The position numbers and the translations under genes are program-made. Of a stretch of DNA of 64,000 nucleotides, positions 38,108 through 47,710 are shown one piece after another. The stretch's first letter is position 1. The number at the start of each line of letters is the position of its first letter. The stretch is from NCBI GenBank assembly GCA_022241475.1, contig JAKOMT010000002.1, positions 24,926 to 88,925 of the forward strand, in the 5' to 3' direction. The notes beneath the pieces were generated by a model. That model saw only the letters and a program-made list of their open reading frames with translations. It was not told the DNA's origin and made no database searches. Origin of the DNA: Microvirga sp. (GTDB taxonomy: Bacteria > Pseudomonadota > Alphaproteobacteria > Rhizobiales > Beijerinckiaceae).

Positions 38108-39504
38108 GAGCGGGATGCTCCCTCGATGGGCCGCCGCGCGCCGCGCAGGGCCGCAGTGACGCGAGTCAGGTCCGGCGCGCTCTGCATGGCGAGGAGCGCG
38201 GCCTCCAGAACGGAGCCGGCGTCCGCCGTCAACGTGCGAGCGGCGTTGTCGCGGAACTTGGCCATGACCTCCTCCGGCGCCGGCGGTCGTGTATGGTTGC
38301 CGTAGGCGTCCTCGACGCGGATCGTGTGGCTCGCGCCGTCCTTGGTCGCGCAGATCACGACCGCTTCGAAGCGGTTTGGGAAGTCCGCGTTCTCCAGGGG
38401 ACGCCACGAGACGCGTTGCGCCAGCGCGCGCACCGCGTCGGAGGCGGGGCGCTCGAAGGTTTCGAGATCGACGCGCCTCTCGACGAGGCGCGACGCGACG
38501 ACGATGGGGAGACTCCAGCGCCCGGAATGCCCGGTCGGCGCCGCGAGCTTGTCGGCCCACGGCTCGCAGATCACGGCGTCGGCCCCAAGCGGAACCTCGC
38601 AGATTATCGATTCGACGTCGTCGGCGGCGATCCCGCGCGCGGAAAGCAGGCCCATCGCCTCGATGAAGGGATGCAGGTAGTGGCAGCAGGGCGAGAACTT
38701 GAACGCCGCCTCGCGCACGCACCAGACGGTTCCGAGATCCTCGCATTCGGCGGCGAAGCGATCGATGGCTCCGGCGTCTCCGACGAACACGTTGAACAGC
38801 CCGCGCGCTCCCTCGATCGCCGTCTCCGGCCCGGTCATCCCGGCCTTGGCGAATTCGGCGGCGATGACGCCCGCATGGGCCGCCCAGCCCGGGTGCAGGG
38901 ATTTCACGGACGACCCGTTGGATAGGAACTCGAAGACGCCCGAGCCCTGGCTCAGCGCGATCCCGAGCGCCGCGACCGTCCGGTCCTCGTCGAGCCCGTG
39001 CAGCTCCGCCGCGATGAGGGCGGAGGCCATGGTCCCGGCGACGGACGTGACCTGAAATCCCTTCTTCTGGAACCCGCCCGGCGCGGCGCGGCCGACGCGC
39101 ACGAGAAACTCGAAGCCGCGCACATAGGCGCCGAGCATCTTCGAAGGCGAGGCGCCGACATCCTCGGCGACGGCGAGCGCGGCGGGCATCAGCACGGCGC
39201 TCGCATGGATGATCGAGCCGGTATGCGTGTCGTCGTATTCGAGCGAATGACACAGGCCGCCGTTCACGAGCGCCGCGCTCGACGCGCTCGTCGCGCCCGC
39301 GCGGGCGAGCAGGCTCGAACGGCCGCCCTCGGGCAAGCCGGATGCGTAGCGCCGATAGGCCTCGCCCATCGACACGCCGGCGGCCGCGAGGCCCGTCCCG
39401 ATCGCGTCGACGAAATGCAGGGCTCCCGCCTGCGCGACTTCCGGAGGAAGCTCGCGGTCCTTCAGCGCAGCCAGCGTGCGCGCGACGCGACGGGAAAGCG
39501 TCAT
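38104..39504 (-). CDS. MmgE/PrpD family protein (copy 1)
   Basis: Protein of 466 residues of the MmgE/PrpD family (2-methylcitrate dehydratase, cis-aconitate decarboxylase, iminodisuccinate epimerase). Typical blocks are LHFVDAIGTGLAAAG, NGGLCHSLEYDDTHTGSIIH and KSLHPGWAAHAGVIAAEFAK, and FKFSPCCHYLHPFIEA. It would dehydrate, epimerise or decarboxylate a small polycarboxylate. In the operon it lies 2 bp after the flavoprotein gene and overlaps the hydantoinase-like gene. Confidence 0.92.
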   Translation of the reverse strand: MTLSRRVARTLAALKDRELPPEVAQAGALHFVDAIGTGLAAAGVSMGEAYRRYASGLPEGGRSSLLARAGATSASSAALVNGGLCHSLEYDDTHTGSIIHASAVLMPAALAVAEDVGASPSKMLGAYVRGFEFLVRVGRAAPGGFQKKGFQVTSVAGTMASALIAAELHGLDEDRTVAALGIALSQGSGVFEFLSNGSSVKSLHPGWAAHAGVIAAEFAKAGMTGPETAIEGARGLFNVFVGDAGAIDRFAAECEDLGTVWCVREAAFKFSPCCHYLHPFIEAMGLLSARGIAADDVESIICEVPLGADAVICEPWADKLAAPTGHSGRWSLPIVVASRLVERRVDLETFERPASDAVRALAQRVSWRPLENADFPNRFEAVVICATKDGASHTIRVEDAYGNHTRPPAPEEVMAKFRDNAARTLTADAGSVLEAALLAMQSAPDLTRVTAALRGARRPIEGASRS

Positions 39505-39506
39505 GG

Positions 39507-40874
39507 TCAAGCTCCGATCTCGCGCGCGGCGGCGAGCGCCGCGAGGCGCCCCTGCGCGATCGCCGTCAGGAGGCCGTTGCCGGAGGCGTAGCCGAGCGCG
39601 CCCGAGCGTCCGCTGATGCCGGCGGCCGCGCCGCCGCCCGCGAAGAGGTTCGGCACGGCCCCGCCGCCCTTTTTCTGCACGCGCGCGTCGCCGTCGATGC
39701 GAAGCCCGCCCTGTGTATGGAACAGGCCCGGCACGACGCGGCAGATATAGAACGGCGCCGTCAGCGGTCCGAGGCCGAAATCCTTGCGAGCGAACGCGTC
39801 TGAGCCGTCTCCAGAGGCCGCCTTGTTGTAGGCCTCGATGTCGGCGACGAGCGCGGCGCCATCGAGCCCGAACGCCGCTGCAAGCTCCGCCGGATCGTCG
39901 GATTTCTTCAGGCCGCCGTAACTGGCGAGTTCGAGGAATTCCTCCTCGCCGGCGGCGACGTCGAAGATCTTCTGGTCGAAGATCGCGTAGGCGAACTCGC
40001 CCTGGCCGAGCACGACGCGCGCGAAGCCCGAATAGCCGATGCTCTCGTCCCCGAAACGGCGCCCGTCGCCGCCGACGATGATCCCGCCCTTCTCCACCGT
40101 CGTCCAGGAGAGCAGGCTGCCGTGCGGATGCGCGACGGCGCCGTAGCCCTGATAGGCGGCGATATTGGCGAGCTCCGCGCCGATCGTCTCGCCCCAGATG
40201 ATCGCCTCGCCCGTCGACCCTCGCGCGCCGAAATACTGCGCGCCCGCGATCTCCGGGCAATAGCGCTTCACGAGCTCGGGATTCCCGGCGAAGCCGTTCA
40301 CCGCGAGGATGGTCTTGCGCGCGCGGATGGGCTGAACGCCCTCGCTCGATTCGACGATCGCGCCCATGACCGCGCCGTTCTCGACGATCAGGTCGCGCGC
40401 GCCGTTCCCCACCGCGATCGGGATGTCGCGCGCTTCGACGGCGGCGATCAGGTCGTCGACGAGATCCTGCCCGCGCCGCGACACGGGCGCGTGCAGGCGC
40501 GGCACGGAATGGCCGATATGCTTGTAGGCGGTGACGAGCTGGATGCGCGCCTTCACCGTGTCGACGAGCCATTCGACGGTCTCGGCCGAGACCTCGGCCA
40601 TGCGGCGCACGAGCGCGGCGTCGTCGGATTCCTTCGCGATCCCCATGAGGTCGGAGAACATCTTCTCCGGATTGTCCTCGATCCCCGCCTCTCGCTGGAA
40701 GCGGCTGTTGGCGGCGGGCACGGAGCCCGTCGACAGGGACGAGTTGCCGCCGGGCCGGTCGAGCTTCTCGATCACGGCTACGGAAAGCCCCGCGTCATGA
40801 GCGGAGATCGCGGCGGCGAGGCCGCAGGCTCCGGCGCCGATGACGAGAACGTCGATGTCGAATTCGTCGCTCAC
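39507..40874 (-). CDS. FAD-dependent fumarate-reductase-like flavoprotein (copy 2)
   Basis: Flavoprotein of 455 residues, same family as the 31750 product. It starts at GTG overlapping the previous stop (GTGA). The FAD-binding opening is IDVLVIGAGACGLAAAISAH; GGNSSLSTGSVPAANSRFQ and VPGLFHTQGGLRIDGDARV match the fumarate-reductase family. It probably reduces or desaturates a C-C bond in the pathway intermediate. Confidence 0.9.
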   Translation of the reverse strand: MSDEFDIDVLVIGAGACGLAAAISAHDAGLSVAVIEKLDRPGGNSSLSTGSVPAANSRFQREAGIEDNPEKMFSDLMGIAKESDDAALVRRMAEVSAETVEWLVDTVKARIQLVTAYKHIGHSVPRLHAPVSRRGQDLVDDLIAAVEARDIPIAVGNGARDLIVENGAVMGAIVESSEGVQPIRARKTILAVNGFAGNPELVKRYCPEIAGAQYFGARGSTGEAIIWGETIGAELANIAAYQGYGAVAHPHGSLLSWTTVEKGGIIVGGDGRRFGDESIGYSGFARVVLGQGEFAYAIFDQKIFDVAAGEEEFLELASYGGLKKSDDPAELAAAFGLDGAALVADIEAYNKAASGDGSDAFARKDFGLGPLTAPFYICRVVPGLFHTQGGLRIDGDARVQKKGGGAVPNLFAGGGAAAGISGRSGALGYASGNGLLTAIAQGRLAALAAAREIGA

Positions 40875-42277
40875 CCTCTTGCTCCACCGAAAGCCTTGGA
40901 CAGAACGGCGCGCCAGGGCGTCTCGTCGGGCGTCGCGCCCTCGACGATGTCCCACAAGGCGCGCGAGAGGTTGGGGAATTCGGCGCCGCTGTTCTCGTTC
41001 AGCTTGGCGAGCAGCGTCGGCTCGTCGAAGGGCTGATCGGCCCCGCCGCGCGCGTTCATGCGCTCGGCCGTCCATTCGTCGCCGTCGCGCATGCGCCAGA
41101 CGACGCGCGAGGGGCGGTCGTTCGGCCAGGGCTGGACGTTCGAATGGGGAACGAGCTTAACGCGCCGGCGCAGATCCGCGATGCGCGCGTCGCCGAGCGT
41201 GTCGTTCGAGAAGGCCGCCTGCCCGCCCGTGCCGAGCACCGCCGACGCGGCGGCGGCGTGGGGCATCGAGAACTTCGCCGCGAGATCGGTCTCGGGCTCG
41301 GTCGTGGTCAGCGTCATGCCGCGCGGATGCGTCTCGACGACGATCTCGGCGATGGCCGTCGCGTCCTTGCCCTGCTCCGTGAGGCGCGCATGCAGGTCGA
41401 GGCTCGCCTCGATCGCGCCGTGCGCGTACTGGCAGCAGGCGAAGATCTTGTGATAGCCGCCGCCGACCGCCCAGTTGGCGCCGAGGTCGTCGGTCAGGGC
41501 CTCGGGGACGGCGCCAGTGCCGAGCGCGCTGACGAAGACGTCGTAGAGCGTCTCGGGCACGCCGCCGATCCCGCGCGCCGCCCAATCGACCGAGCGCATC
41601 CCGATCCACGCCCCCGCCGAGGTCCAGGCGTTGCGAACCAGCACGCCGTCGATGGCGTGTTCGTAGGGCCCGGCGAAAGTCATGCTGGCGGCGCCCGTCA
41701 CCGCGCCGACGAGGGTGCGCTCGTCGGCGCCGCGCGCGACGGCGGTCGCCGCAGCGGCGCCGATCGTCGCGAAGGCGGCATGCGGGTGCACGCTCATGGA
41801 CGAGAAGGGGAAGGCGAGCGCGCAGCGGGCGGCGATCTCGTAGGAGAGCGCGAGCGCGGTCAGCGTCTGGCCGACGGTGAGATCGCCCGCCTCGGCTTCG
41901 GCCAGAAGCGCGGGAATGACGTAGGCGCCCGCGTGGCAGGGCGCGTTGCGAAAGCCCTCGTCGAGTTCGCACCAGGTCGCGGCCATGCCGTTGGCGGCGG
42001 CGGCGGAATAGCGATCGCCGCGCGGCGCGCCGGCGGCGAAGATCGATGCTTCGGCGCCGGCGGAGGTCTTGAGGAAATCCGCCTGCGCGCCCTTCACCGC
42101 GGGCTCGCGGGTCGCGACGATCATCGCGCCGATATCGTCGGCCAGGATGAGCGCGGCGCGGCGGCGGGGAGCGGCGGGGAGCGGCTTTCCGGCCAGGTCC
42201 GCCGTCCAGCGTCCAAGCGCCGAAAAGCCGCGCCCGATGCCGGCGCGTATGGCTTCGTCTCGTTCGACTTTTTTCAT
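40871..42277 (-). CDS. MmgE/PrpD family protein (copy 2)
   Basis: Second MmgE/PrpD protein, 468 residues, diverged from copy 1. Family blocks are AAAANGMAATWCELDEGFRN (the HDD-like region), SVHPHAAFATIGAAAATAV and GGGYHKIFACCQYAHGAIEA. It lies between the isochorismatase-like and flavoprotein genes. Having two such enzymes suggests two separate dehydration, epimerisation or decarboxylation steps, or a heteromer. Confidence 0.9.
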   Translation of the reverse strand: MKKVERDEAIRAGIGRGFSALGRWTADLAGKPLPAAPRRRAALILADDIGAMIVATREPAVKGAQADFLKTSAGAEASIFAAGAPRGDRYSAAAANGMAATWCELDEGFRNAPCHAGAYVIPALLAEAEAGDLTVGQTLTALALSYEIAARCALAFPFSSMSVHPHAAFATIGAAAATAVARGADERTLVGAVTGAASMTFAGPYEHAIDGVLVRNAWTSAGAWIGMRSVDWAARGIGGVPETLYDVFVSALGTGAVPEALTDDLGANWAVGGGYHKIFACCQYAHGAIEASLDLHARLTEQGKDATAIAEIVVETHPRGMTLTTTEPETDLAAKFSMPHAAAASAVLGTGGQAAFSNDTLGDARIADLRRRVKLVPHSNVQPWPNDRPSRVVWRMRDGDEWTAERMNARGGADQPFDEPTLLAKLNENSGAEFPNLSRALWDIVEGATPDETPWRAVLSKAFGGARG

Positions 42278-42301
42278 TGCGGAGCGGCCTCTATCTGACG
42301 G

Positions 42302-42982
42302 TCAGGGGATCGCGCGCAGGGTGGCGATCGCGTCCTCGGTCGATTGCACATCGGCGTATTTCGCCGCCATGTCGAAGAGATTGACCGCGTGCGACGTGGC
42401 GCTGCGGTCGTAGCAGGCGTCGTGCGGCACGAGCGTGCGGAAGTTGTAGGCGAAGCCGTCGACGACGGAGCCGCGCACGCAGCCGCTCGTCGAGCAGCCG
42501 GTGACCACGAGGCTGTCGGCCCCCGCGTTGATGAGATAGCTCACCAGCGGCGTTCCAAAGAAAGCGCTCGGATGCTTCTTCGGCAGCAGGATGTCCTGCG
42601 GACGCGGCGCGATCTCTTCGACGAACTCGTAGCCCTTCGCCTGGATTCCCATGATCGCGGGCACCTTGTCCGAAAGACGGCCCATGTCGAAGCTCTGCTT
42701 CGGGGAGACGAACGGATACATCACCGGCCAGTCGCGCTCGCGGAACACGTCGAGGATGCTGCGGATCTTGTGCACCGCCTTCCAGGCGACGTCGCCGCAG
42801 GAGGTTGGGAACTCCTTGATCGCCTCGAAATACGGCATCGGCGTCGTGCCGACGGTGCGGTACTGGACGTCGATGATGAGGAGCGCCGGGCGCTTGCCGA
42901 TGCCGGTCGGACGGCCGAAACCGGCGGCGTCGTAGGCGCGCTCTTCTTCCTCGCTGATGATTCCGTGCCAGGGCGTCGTCAT
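42302..42982 (-). CDS. Isochorismatase-like cysteine hydrolase (N-carbamoylsarcosine-amidase type)
   Basis: Cysteine amidohydrolase of 226 residues. The start MTTPWHGIISEEEERAYDA follows AAGGAG. The catalytic triad is Asp38 (LLIIDVQYRT), Lys136 (LPKKHPSAFFGT) and Cys163 (VVTGCSTSGCVRGSVVDG). The KxPSAFxGT and GCSTSGCVR blocks are those of N-carbamoylsarcosine and maleamate amidases, so it likely removes ammonia or carbamate from the ring-opened product of the hydantoinase-like enzyme. Second gene of the operon. Confidence 0.9.
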   Translation of the reverse strand: MTTPWHGIISEEEERAYDAAGFGRPTGIGKRPALLIIDVQYRTVGTTPMPYFEAIKEFPTSCGDVAWKAVHKIRSILDVFRERDWPVMYPFVSPKQSFDMGRLSDKVPAIMGIQAKGYEFVEEIAPRPQDILLPKKHPSAFFGTPLVSYLINAGADSLVVTGCSTSGCVRGSVVDGFAYNFRTLVPHDACYDRSATSHAVNLFDMAAKYADVQSTEDAIATLRAIP

Positions 42983-43002
42983 GATGGCGGTCTCCTTGGA
43001 AT

Positions 43003-43881
43003 TCACGCGCCCGCGTAGCGCTTCTCGTAGGCGTCCCAGACATCCTTGGCGACCGCGCGCTGGCGCTCGTCGAAAGATGCAAGGAGATCCGCCACGCTGT
43101 CGAGCGAGCCGTCGCGCTTGAGCGCGCCGAGAACGGTGTAGGACGCCTTCAGCGCCGCCTGCAGCGAGGCGTTGGCGTAAAGCACGATCGAGAAACCCAT
43201 CTCGGCGAGGCGCTCGCGGCCGGGATCGGGCGTCTTGCCGCCGAACACGATGTTGGCCACCTGCGGGACGTTCAGGTCGCGGCCGATGCGGGCGAGTTCG
43301 TCCGGCGATACGGGCGCCTCGACGAAGGTCGCGTCGGCCCCGGCCTCGATGAACATCTGGGCGCGCTCCATGGCGCGCTCGAAGCCCTCGATGGCGCGCG
43401 CGTCGGTGCGGGCGATGATCTGGAGATCGCCGTCGCGGCGCGCGTCCACGGCCGCCTTGATCTTGTCGACCATCTCGCCCGCCGGAATGACCTCCTTGCC
43501 GGTGAAATGCCCGCATTTCTTCGGAAATACCTGATCCTCGATCTGGAGGCCGGCGGCGCCGGCGCGCTCGAGCACGCGCACGGTGCGGATCATGTTGACC
43601 GGGTTGCCGAACCCGGTGTCGGCGTCGACGATGATCGGCAGCGACACGGCGTCGGCGATGGCCGACACGGTCTGCGCGACTTCGGTGAGCGTGGTCAGCC
43701 CGATGTCGGGAGCGCCGAGATGCATGTTGGCGACGCCCGCGCCGGTGACGTAGACGACCTCGAAGCCGAGATCCTCGATCACGCGGGCGAACATAGCGTT
43801 GGCCGCGCCGGGCACGGTCACCGCCTGGCGACGGCTCATGATCTGTTTCAGCGACTGGGTCGGGCGCATCTTCGTTTCCAT
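43003..43881 (-). CDS. Isocitrate lyase/PEP mutase family enzyme
   Basis: Enzyme of 292 residues of the ICL/PEPM superfamily, which includes 2-methylisocitrate lyase, 2,3-dimethylmalate lyase and oxaloacetate decarboxylase. The Mg-binding block is LPIIVDADTGFGNP, and the catalytic loop is IEDQVFPKKCGHFTGKEVI; the cysteine marks lyase-type members. The start at METKMRPTQS is chosen; a second ATG four codons on (43869) has a better ribosome site. First gene of the seven-gene operon and divergent from the regulator, it probably performs the final C-C cleavage. Confidence 0.92.
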   Translation of the reverse strand: METKMRPTQSLKQIMSRRQAVTVPGAANAMFARVIEDLGFEVVYVTGAGVANMHLGAPDIGLTTLTEVAQTVSAIADAVSLPIIVDADTGFGNPVNMIRTVRVLERAGAAGLQIEDQVFPKKCGHFTGKEVIPAGEMVDKIKAAVDARRDGDLQIIARTDARAIEGFERAMERAQMFIEAGADATFVEAPVSPDELARIGRDLNVPQVANIVFGGKTPDPGRERLAEMGFSIVLYANASLQAALKASYTVLGALKRDGSLDSVADLLASFDERQRAVAKDVWDAYEKRYAGA

Positions 43882-43959
43882 CTGATTATTATGGCGGCGG
43901 CGCGGATCGACGCGGGATCGCGGCATTTGGTCGTCGAGGATAATCGCTGCCGGATGCCT

Positions 43960-43972
43960 GTCAACAATTTAC
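43960..43972. promoter_or_regulatory. Candidate island operator, site 3 (lyase operon / regulator)
   Basis: GTCAAC-A-ATTTAC: left half perfect, right half 4 of 6. It lies 79 bp upstream of the lyase operon and 166 bp upstream of the divergent FCD regulator. On the minus strand it includes TTGACA with TATCCT 16 bp later, a plausible promoter that a bound repressor would block. Confidence 0.5.
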
Positions 43973-44137
43973 ATGTGAGCGATGCGACCCCGGCACATTC
44001 GGCGCGGACAGATATTGCAAACGACGAGTTTGGGGTTTCGTCAAAGTGTCGACAGCATGTTGCGCATTCGTGAGCCGCGCGATAATTTCTCCAGCTGGAA
44101 CGGCGACGCCCGATTCCGTGAAGGATCCGACCACATA

Positions 44138-44839
44138 ATGGGCGCTTTGAACCCGATACACGGCACCTCCCTTGCGAACGAAGTGTTCGAGCGGTTGATC
44201 GAGGCGATCACCTCGGGCGAGTTCCAGCCGGGAGAGCGCCTGTCCGAAGCCAAGCTCGCGCGCGAACTCGGCATCAGCCGCGGGCCGTTGCGCGAAGCGC
44301 TCGGGCGTCTCGAAGGCAAGCTCGTCACGCGCACTCCCCGCATCGGCGTCAGCGTCATCCAGTTCGATCGCGGCGATCTCGAACAGCTCTTCTTCGTCCG
44401 CGAGGCGCTCGAGGGAATGTCCGCCCGCCTCGCCGCCGAACGCATGAGCGAGGCCCAGCTCGACGCGCTGGAGGACATGCTGCGCCAACACGCCGACCGT
44501 CCCGGCCTGGCCTCCGGCGAAGTCTACCACCAGCGCTCCATGGACGACGATTTCCACTTCGCCATCGTGGACGCAGCGAAAAGCGAGCGCATCAAGCAGC
44601 TCCTCCTCGACGAAGTCTATTATCAGTTGCGCATCCACCGGCTGCGCTCGAGCGCCCGACCCGGCCGCGCTCGCGCGGCGCTGGAGGAGCATCGCGAGAT
44701 CCTGAAAGCGCTTCAGTCCCGCGATCCCGATCTCGCCGAGGCCCGCATGCGCGCGCATATCCGCAACGCGCGCTTCAGCGCTGTGGCGGCCGTCGCGACG
44801 GGCCAGGAGCCCGAGCCGTCGCTCCGCAAATCCGCCTGA
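44138..44839 (+). CDS. GntR family regulator, FCD subfamily
   Basis: Transcription factor of 233 residues. The start MGALNPIHGTSLANEVFERL was chosen since AAGGA precedes it and homology begins there. The winged helix-turn-helix is FQPGERLSEAKLARELGISRGPLREALGRLE. The C-terminal FCD domain (LEQLFFVREALEGMSARLAA, DDDFHFAIVDAAKSERI) binds a small carboxylate and usually a metal. Divergent from the lyase operon and followed by the convergent deacetylase gene. It is the only regulator in the island and the best candidate for the shared palindrome. Confidence 0.93.
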   Translation: MGALNPIHGTSLANEVFERLIEAITSGEFQPGERLSEAKLARELGISRGPLREALGRLEGKLVTRTPRIGVSVIQFDRGDLEQLFFVREALEGMSARLAAERMSEAQLDALEDMLRQHADRPGLASGEVYHQRSMDDDFHFAIVDAAKSERIKQLLLDEVYYQLRIHRLRSSARPGRARAALEEHREILKALQSRDPDLAEARMRAHIRNARFSAVAAVATGQEPEPSLRKSA

Positions 44840-44853
44840 TCAAGTCCGACTGA

Positions 44854-45756
44854 TCAATCGACAGTCGAACCCGGGACGACGCCTTCGGGCAGAGCGCGGC
44901 AATGCTCGGAAATCCGTCCCGGCGTCGTCAGCCAGATATCCCCGCGATGGGTCAGCACGTGCTGCAGGGCGCGCCGCAGCGCACGCAGGCGGAAGGGCTG
45001 GCCGATGATGAAGTTGTGCAAAACGATCGTGCAGACGAGCGGACGCTTCTGCGACTGGTGCAGCAATTCGTCGAACTGATCGATGATCATACGCTCGAAA
45101 TCGGTCGCGCTCTGCTGCCGGAATACGAGCGTCGGTGAATCGTTCAGCTCCACCGAATAGGGCACGGAGAGGATGCGGCCGGCGCGCGTCTTCATCCAGA
45201 ACGGCTGATCGTCGGCCGGCCAGTCCAGCACGTATTCGTATCCGGCCTCCTGCAACAGATCGAGCGTCACCCGGGACTGGGTGAGGTAGGGCCCGAGCCA
45301 GCCCTTGGGCGGGGCTCCCGTATGTCGAGCGATGCCGCTCGTACTGTCGGCGATGAGACGCGCCTCGTCGACCTCCCAGAGCCCGTCCTGCCGCTCTGCG
45401 TTGGTGCGGCCGTGGCCGATCACCTCGTCGCCGCGAGCCTTGATGCGCTCGCCGATCTGCGGACACTCTTCGAGCGCCAGAGAATTCAGGTTATGCGAGG
45501 CCGGAACGCCGAGTTCGTCGAGCAGGTCGAACATGTACCATTGCCCGACACGATTGCCGTAGTCGCGCCAGGCGTAGTTTCGCGTGGTCTGAGGCCCGAG
45601 GCCGTTGGCGCCGTCGCTGCCCATGCCCGAGAGAAAGCCGAAGACCTCGATATTGTTGCAGATCGTCACCGCCAGTCGCTTGCCTTCGGGCCACTCGTAG
45701 GTGGGGCGCGCGTCGAGCGGGACGTAGTCGTATCGGCCGTGCTTGGGCAGCTTCAT
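44854..45756 (-). CDS. Polysaccharide-deacetylase-family hydrolase (PuuE-allantoinase-like)
   Basis: NodB-fold hydrolase of 300 residues. Family blocks are KRLAVTICNNIEVFGF, SHNLNSLALEECPQIGERI, VIGHGRTNAERQDGL and PPKGWLGPYLTQSRVTLDLL, as in the cyclic-imidase/PuuE-allantoinase branch rather than chitin deacetylases. No signal peptide is seen, so it acts in the cytosol, in line with a C-N hydrolase on a small molecule. It is the last gene of the dctPQM unit, 30 bp after dctM. Confidence 0.88.
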   Translation of the reverse strand: MKLPKHGRYDYVPLDARPTYEWPEGKRLAVTICNNIEVFGFLSGMGSDGANGLGPQTTRNYAWRDYGNRVGQWYMFDLLDELGVPASHNLNSLALEECPQIGERIKARGDEVIGHGRTNAERQDGLWEVDEARLIADSTSGIARHTGAPPKGWLGPYLTQSRVTLDLLQEAGYEYVLDWPADDQPFWMKTRAGRILSVPYSVELNDSPTLVFRQQSATDFERMIIDQFDELLHQSQKRPLVCTIVLHNFIIGQPFRLRALRRALQHVLTHRGDIWLTTPGRISEHCRALPEGVVPGSTVD

Positions 45757-45786
45757 TCCGAATGGCTCCTGGATTGTCGAGCGCCG

Positions 45787-47100
45787 TCAGCCCGCCATGT
45801 AGTTCGGCAGGAAAAGCGCGATGGCCGGGAAGGCGATCAGCAGCGCGAGGATGACGACTTCCATCAGGATGAACGGCGTCACCCCCGTGAACACGTCGCC
45901 GAGCGTCAGCGGGATCGGCGAGGCGCTTCGCACGATGTACACGTTCAGCCCCACTGGTGGCGTAATCAGACTTATCTCCGCGAGCTTCACCGAAATGACG
46001 CCGAGCCAGATCGGATCGAATCCGGCGCCGGTGATGACCGGAAACATGATCGGCAGCGTCATCACGAGAATCGCGATCGGCTCGATCACCATGCCGAGGA
46101 TGAAGAACAGCAGGACATAGGCGAGGAGATAGGTGAAGGGGCTGAGCTCCCACGCGAGGAGCGCGTCGCTGATGCTGGCGACGAGGCCCGTATAGGTGAG
46201 GAAGCGCGCGAACAGGATGCCGCCGATGACGATGATGAAGATCGTCGAGGTCGTGGAGCCGGCGTCCTTCAACGACTCGATCAGCCCGCGCCACGTCATG
46301 CGTCGGCGCATGATCACGAGCAGCAGCGCGCCTGCGGCGCCGACGGCGCCCGCGTAGGTGGGAATGAAGAAGCCCGTATAGATTCCGCCGATCACGAGCG
46401 TGAACAGGGCGGCGATACCCCATACGCCGGCGAGCGACCGGAAGCGTTCGCCCCAGGTGAACGCGATTTCGGGAATGGGAGCCATTTCCGGCCGCAGCCT
46501 GGCGATGACGTAGATGCCGATCATGAACACGGCCGCGGACATGAGCCCCGGCACGAGGCCGGCCATGAGGAGCCGCGCGATCGATTGCTCGGTGATGATG
46601 CCGTACACGACCATCAGGATGCTCGGCGGGATGAGCGCCGCGAGCGTCCCCGCCGCCGCGATGCATCCGGCGCTCAGCCGCTTGTCGTAGCCGTATTTCG
46701 TCATCTCCGGCAGGGCCATCCGCGTGAAAACGGCGGCGTTGACGAGCGTCGAGCCGCTGGCCGCGCCGAAGGCGGCCGAGGCGAGCGTCGTGGCCATTGC
46801 GAGACCACCGGGCAAGCGGCCCAGCCATGCGAAGGCGGCCCGGTAGAGATCAGTCGTCAGCGCCGCCTGCGTGGCGAACGCGCCCATCAGGATGAACAGC
46901 GGGATGACGGCCAGCGTGAAGGAATTGGTCGTGGCGAATGGGACGGTCGCGAGCTGCGCGAGCGCCGCGAACTCGCCGATGGTCAGATACATCCCGAGCA
47001 AACCGCCGAGCCCGAGGGCGACGCCGATATGCACCCCGAGGAAGAGCATGGTGAAGAGGACGGCGGTCGTGATCACGCCCGCGGAAACCGGATCGAGCAA
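45787..47100 (-). CDS. dctM: TRAP transporter large permease (DctM)
   Basis: Large membrane subunit of a TRAP transporter, 437 residues with about 12 helices. Hallmarks are VIPLFILMGAFATQAALTTD, ASAAFGAASGSTLVNAAVFT, and IPPSILMVVYGIITEQSIAR. It drives sodium-coupled uptake of the solute captured by DctP. Spaced 12 bp from dctQ. Confidence 0.95.
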   Translation of the reverse strand: MLDPVSAGVITTAVLFTMLFLGVHIGVALGLGGLLGMYLTIGEFAALAQLATVPFATTNSFTLAVIPLFILMGAFATQAALTTDLYRAAFAWLGRLPGGLAMATTLASAAFGAASGSTLVNAAVFTRMALPEMTKYGYDKRLSAGCIAAAGTLAALIPPSILMVVYGIITEQSIARLLMAGLVPGLMSAAVFMIGIYVIARLRPEMAPIPEIAFTWGERFRSLAGVWGIAALFTLVIGGIYTGFFIPTYAGAVGAAGALLLVIMRRRMTWRGLIESLKDAGSTTSTIFIIVIGGILFARFLTYTGLVASISDALLAWELSPFTYLLAYVLLFFILGMVIEPIAILVMTLPIMFPVITGAGFDPIWLGVISVKLAEISLITPPVGLNVYIVRSASPIPLTLGDVFTGVTPFILMEVVILALLIAFPAIALFLPNYMAG

Positions 47101-47112
47101 GGCTCACACTCC

Positions 47113-47685
47113 TTATTCGGGCTTGCCGACAAGCTCGGGCTTGTTCTCGAGCTCGGCGATGATCTGTTGTTCGATGTGCATGAAATCGGGCTCGGCGCCC
47201 TTGATGAAGCGGTCGATGTCCAGAAAAAGGTCGAGAACGAGCCGCAGCAGCATCAGGGAGGTGCCCGCGACAAGGATCCAGCGCGCCGGATAGAGCGGGA
47301 AGCGGACGAGGCCGACCGTCGCCTCGCCGATCTGCGTGCTGAACATCGCTTCGGCATAGCCCTGCCAGAGCAGCAGCCCGAAGAAGATGATGGCGCAGAC
47401 GCAGGCGAGGACGTCCATCGCCGCCTTGGCCCGGGCGCCGACGGCGAGATAAATGATCTCGACCCGGATGTGGCTGCGCTTGATTTGGGCGTAGGTCAGG
47501 GCGCCGAACACGATCAGCACCATCGTGCTCTCGGTGAGTTCGCGCGCGCCGGCGATAGGCTGCCCCAGCATCTGCGTGCCGATGACGTCCGCGGTGCCGA
47601 GAAAGGTCGACGCCAGCATCCCCGCCCCGCCGACGAGAAGAACGATGAGCGCCAGGCGCTCGATCCCCTTGGCCAACACGTGCAT
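47113..47685 (-). CDS. dctQ: TRAP transporter small permease (DctQ)
   Basis: Small membrane subunit of the TRAP system, 190 residues with four helices. Family blocks are GTQMLGQPIAGARELTESTM and ALTYAQIKRSHIRVEIIYLA. It lies between dctP, from which it is separated by a terminator-like hairpin, and dctM. Confidence 0.93.
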   Translation of the reverse strand: MHVLAKGIERLALIVLLVGGAGMLASTFLGTADVIGTQMLGQPIAGARELTESTMVLIVFGALTYAQIKRSHIRVEIIYLAVGARAKAAMDVLACVCAIIFFGLLLWQGYAEAMFSTQIGEATVGLVRFPLYPARWILVAGTSLMLLRLVLDLFLDIDRFIKGAEPDFMHIEQQIIAELENKPELVGKPE

Positions 47686-47710
47686 CGGCGCCCCCCGCTC
47701 ATCGCTCTTG

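Noticed and set aside
44046..44060. TGTCGACAGCATGTT near the FCD regulator as another operator
   Set aside because: The left half fits but the right half does not match GTTGAC.
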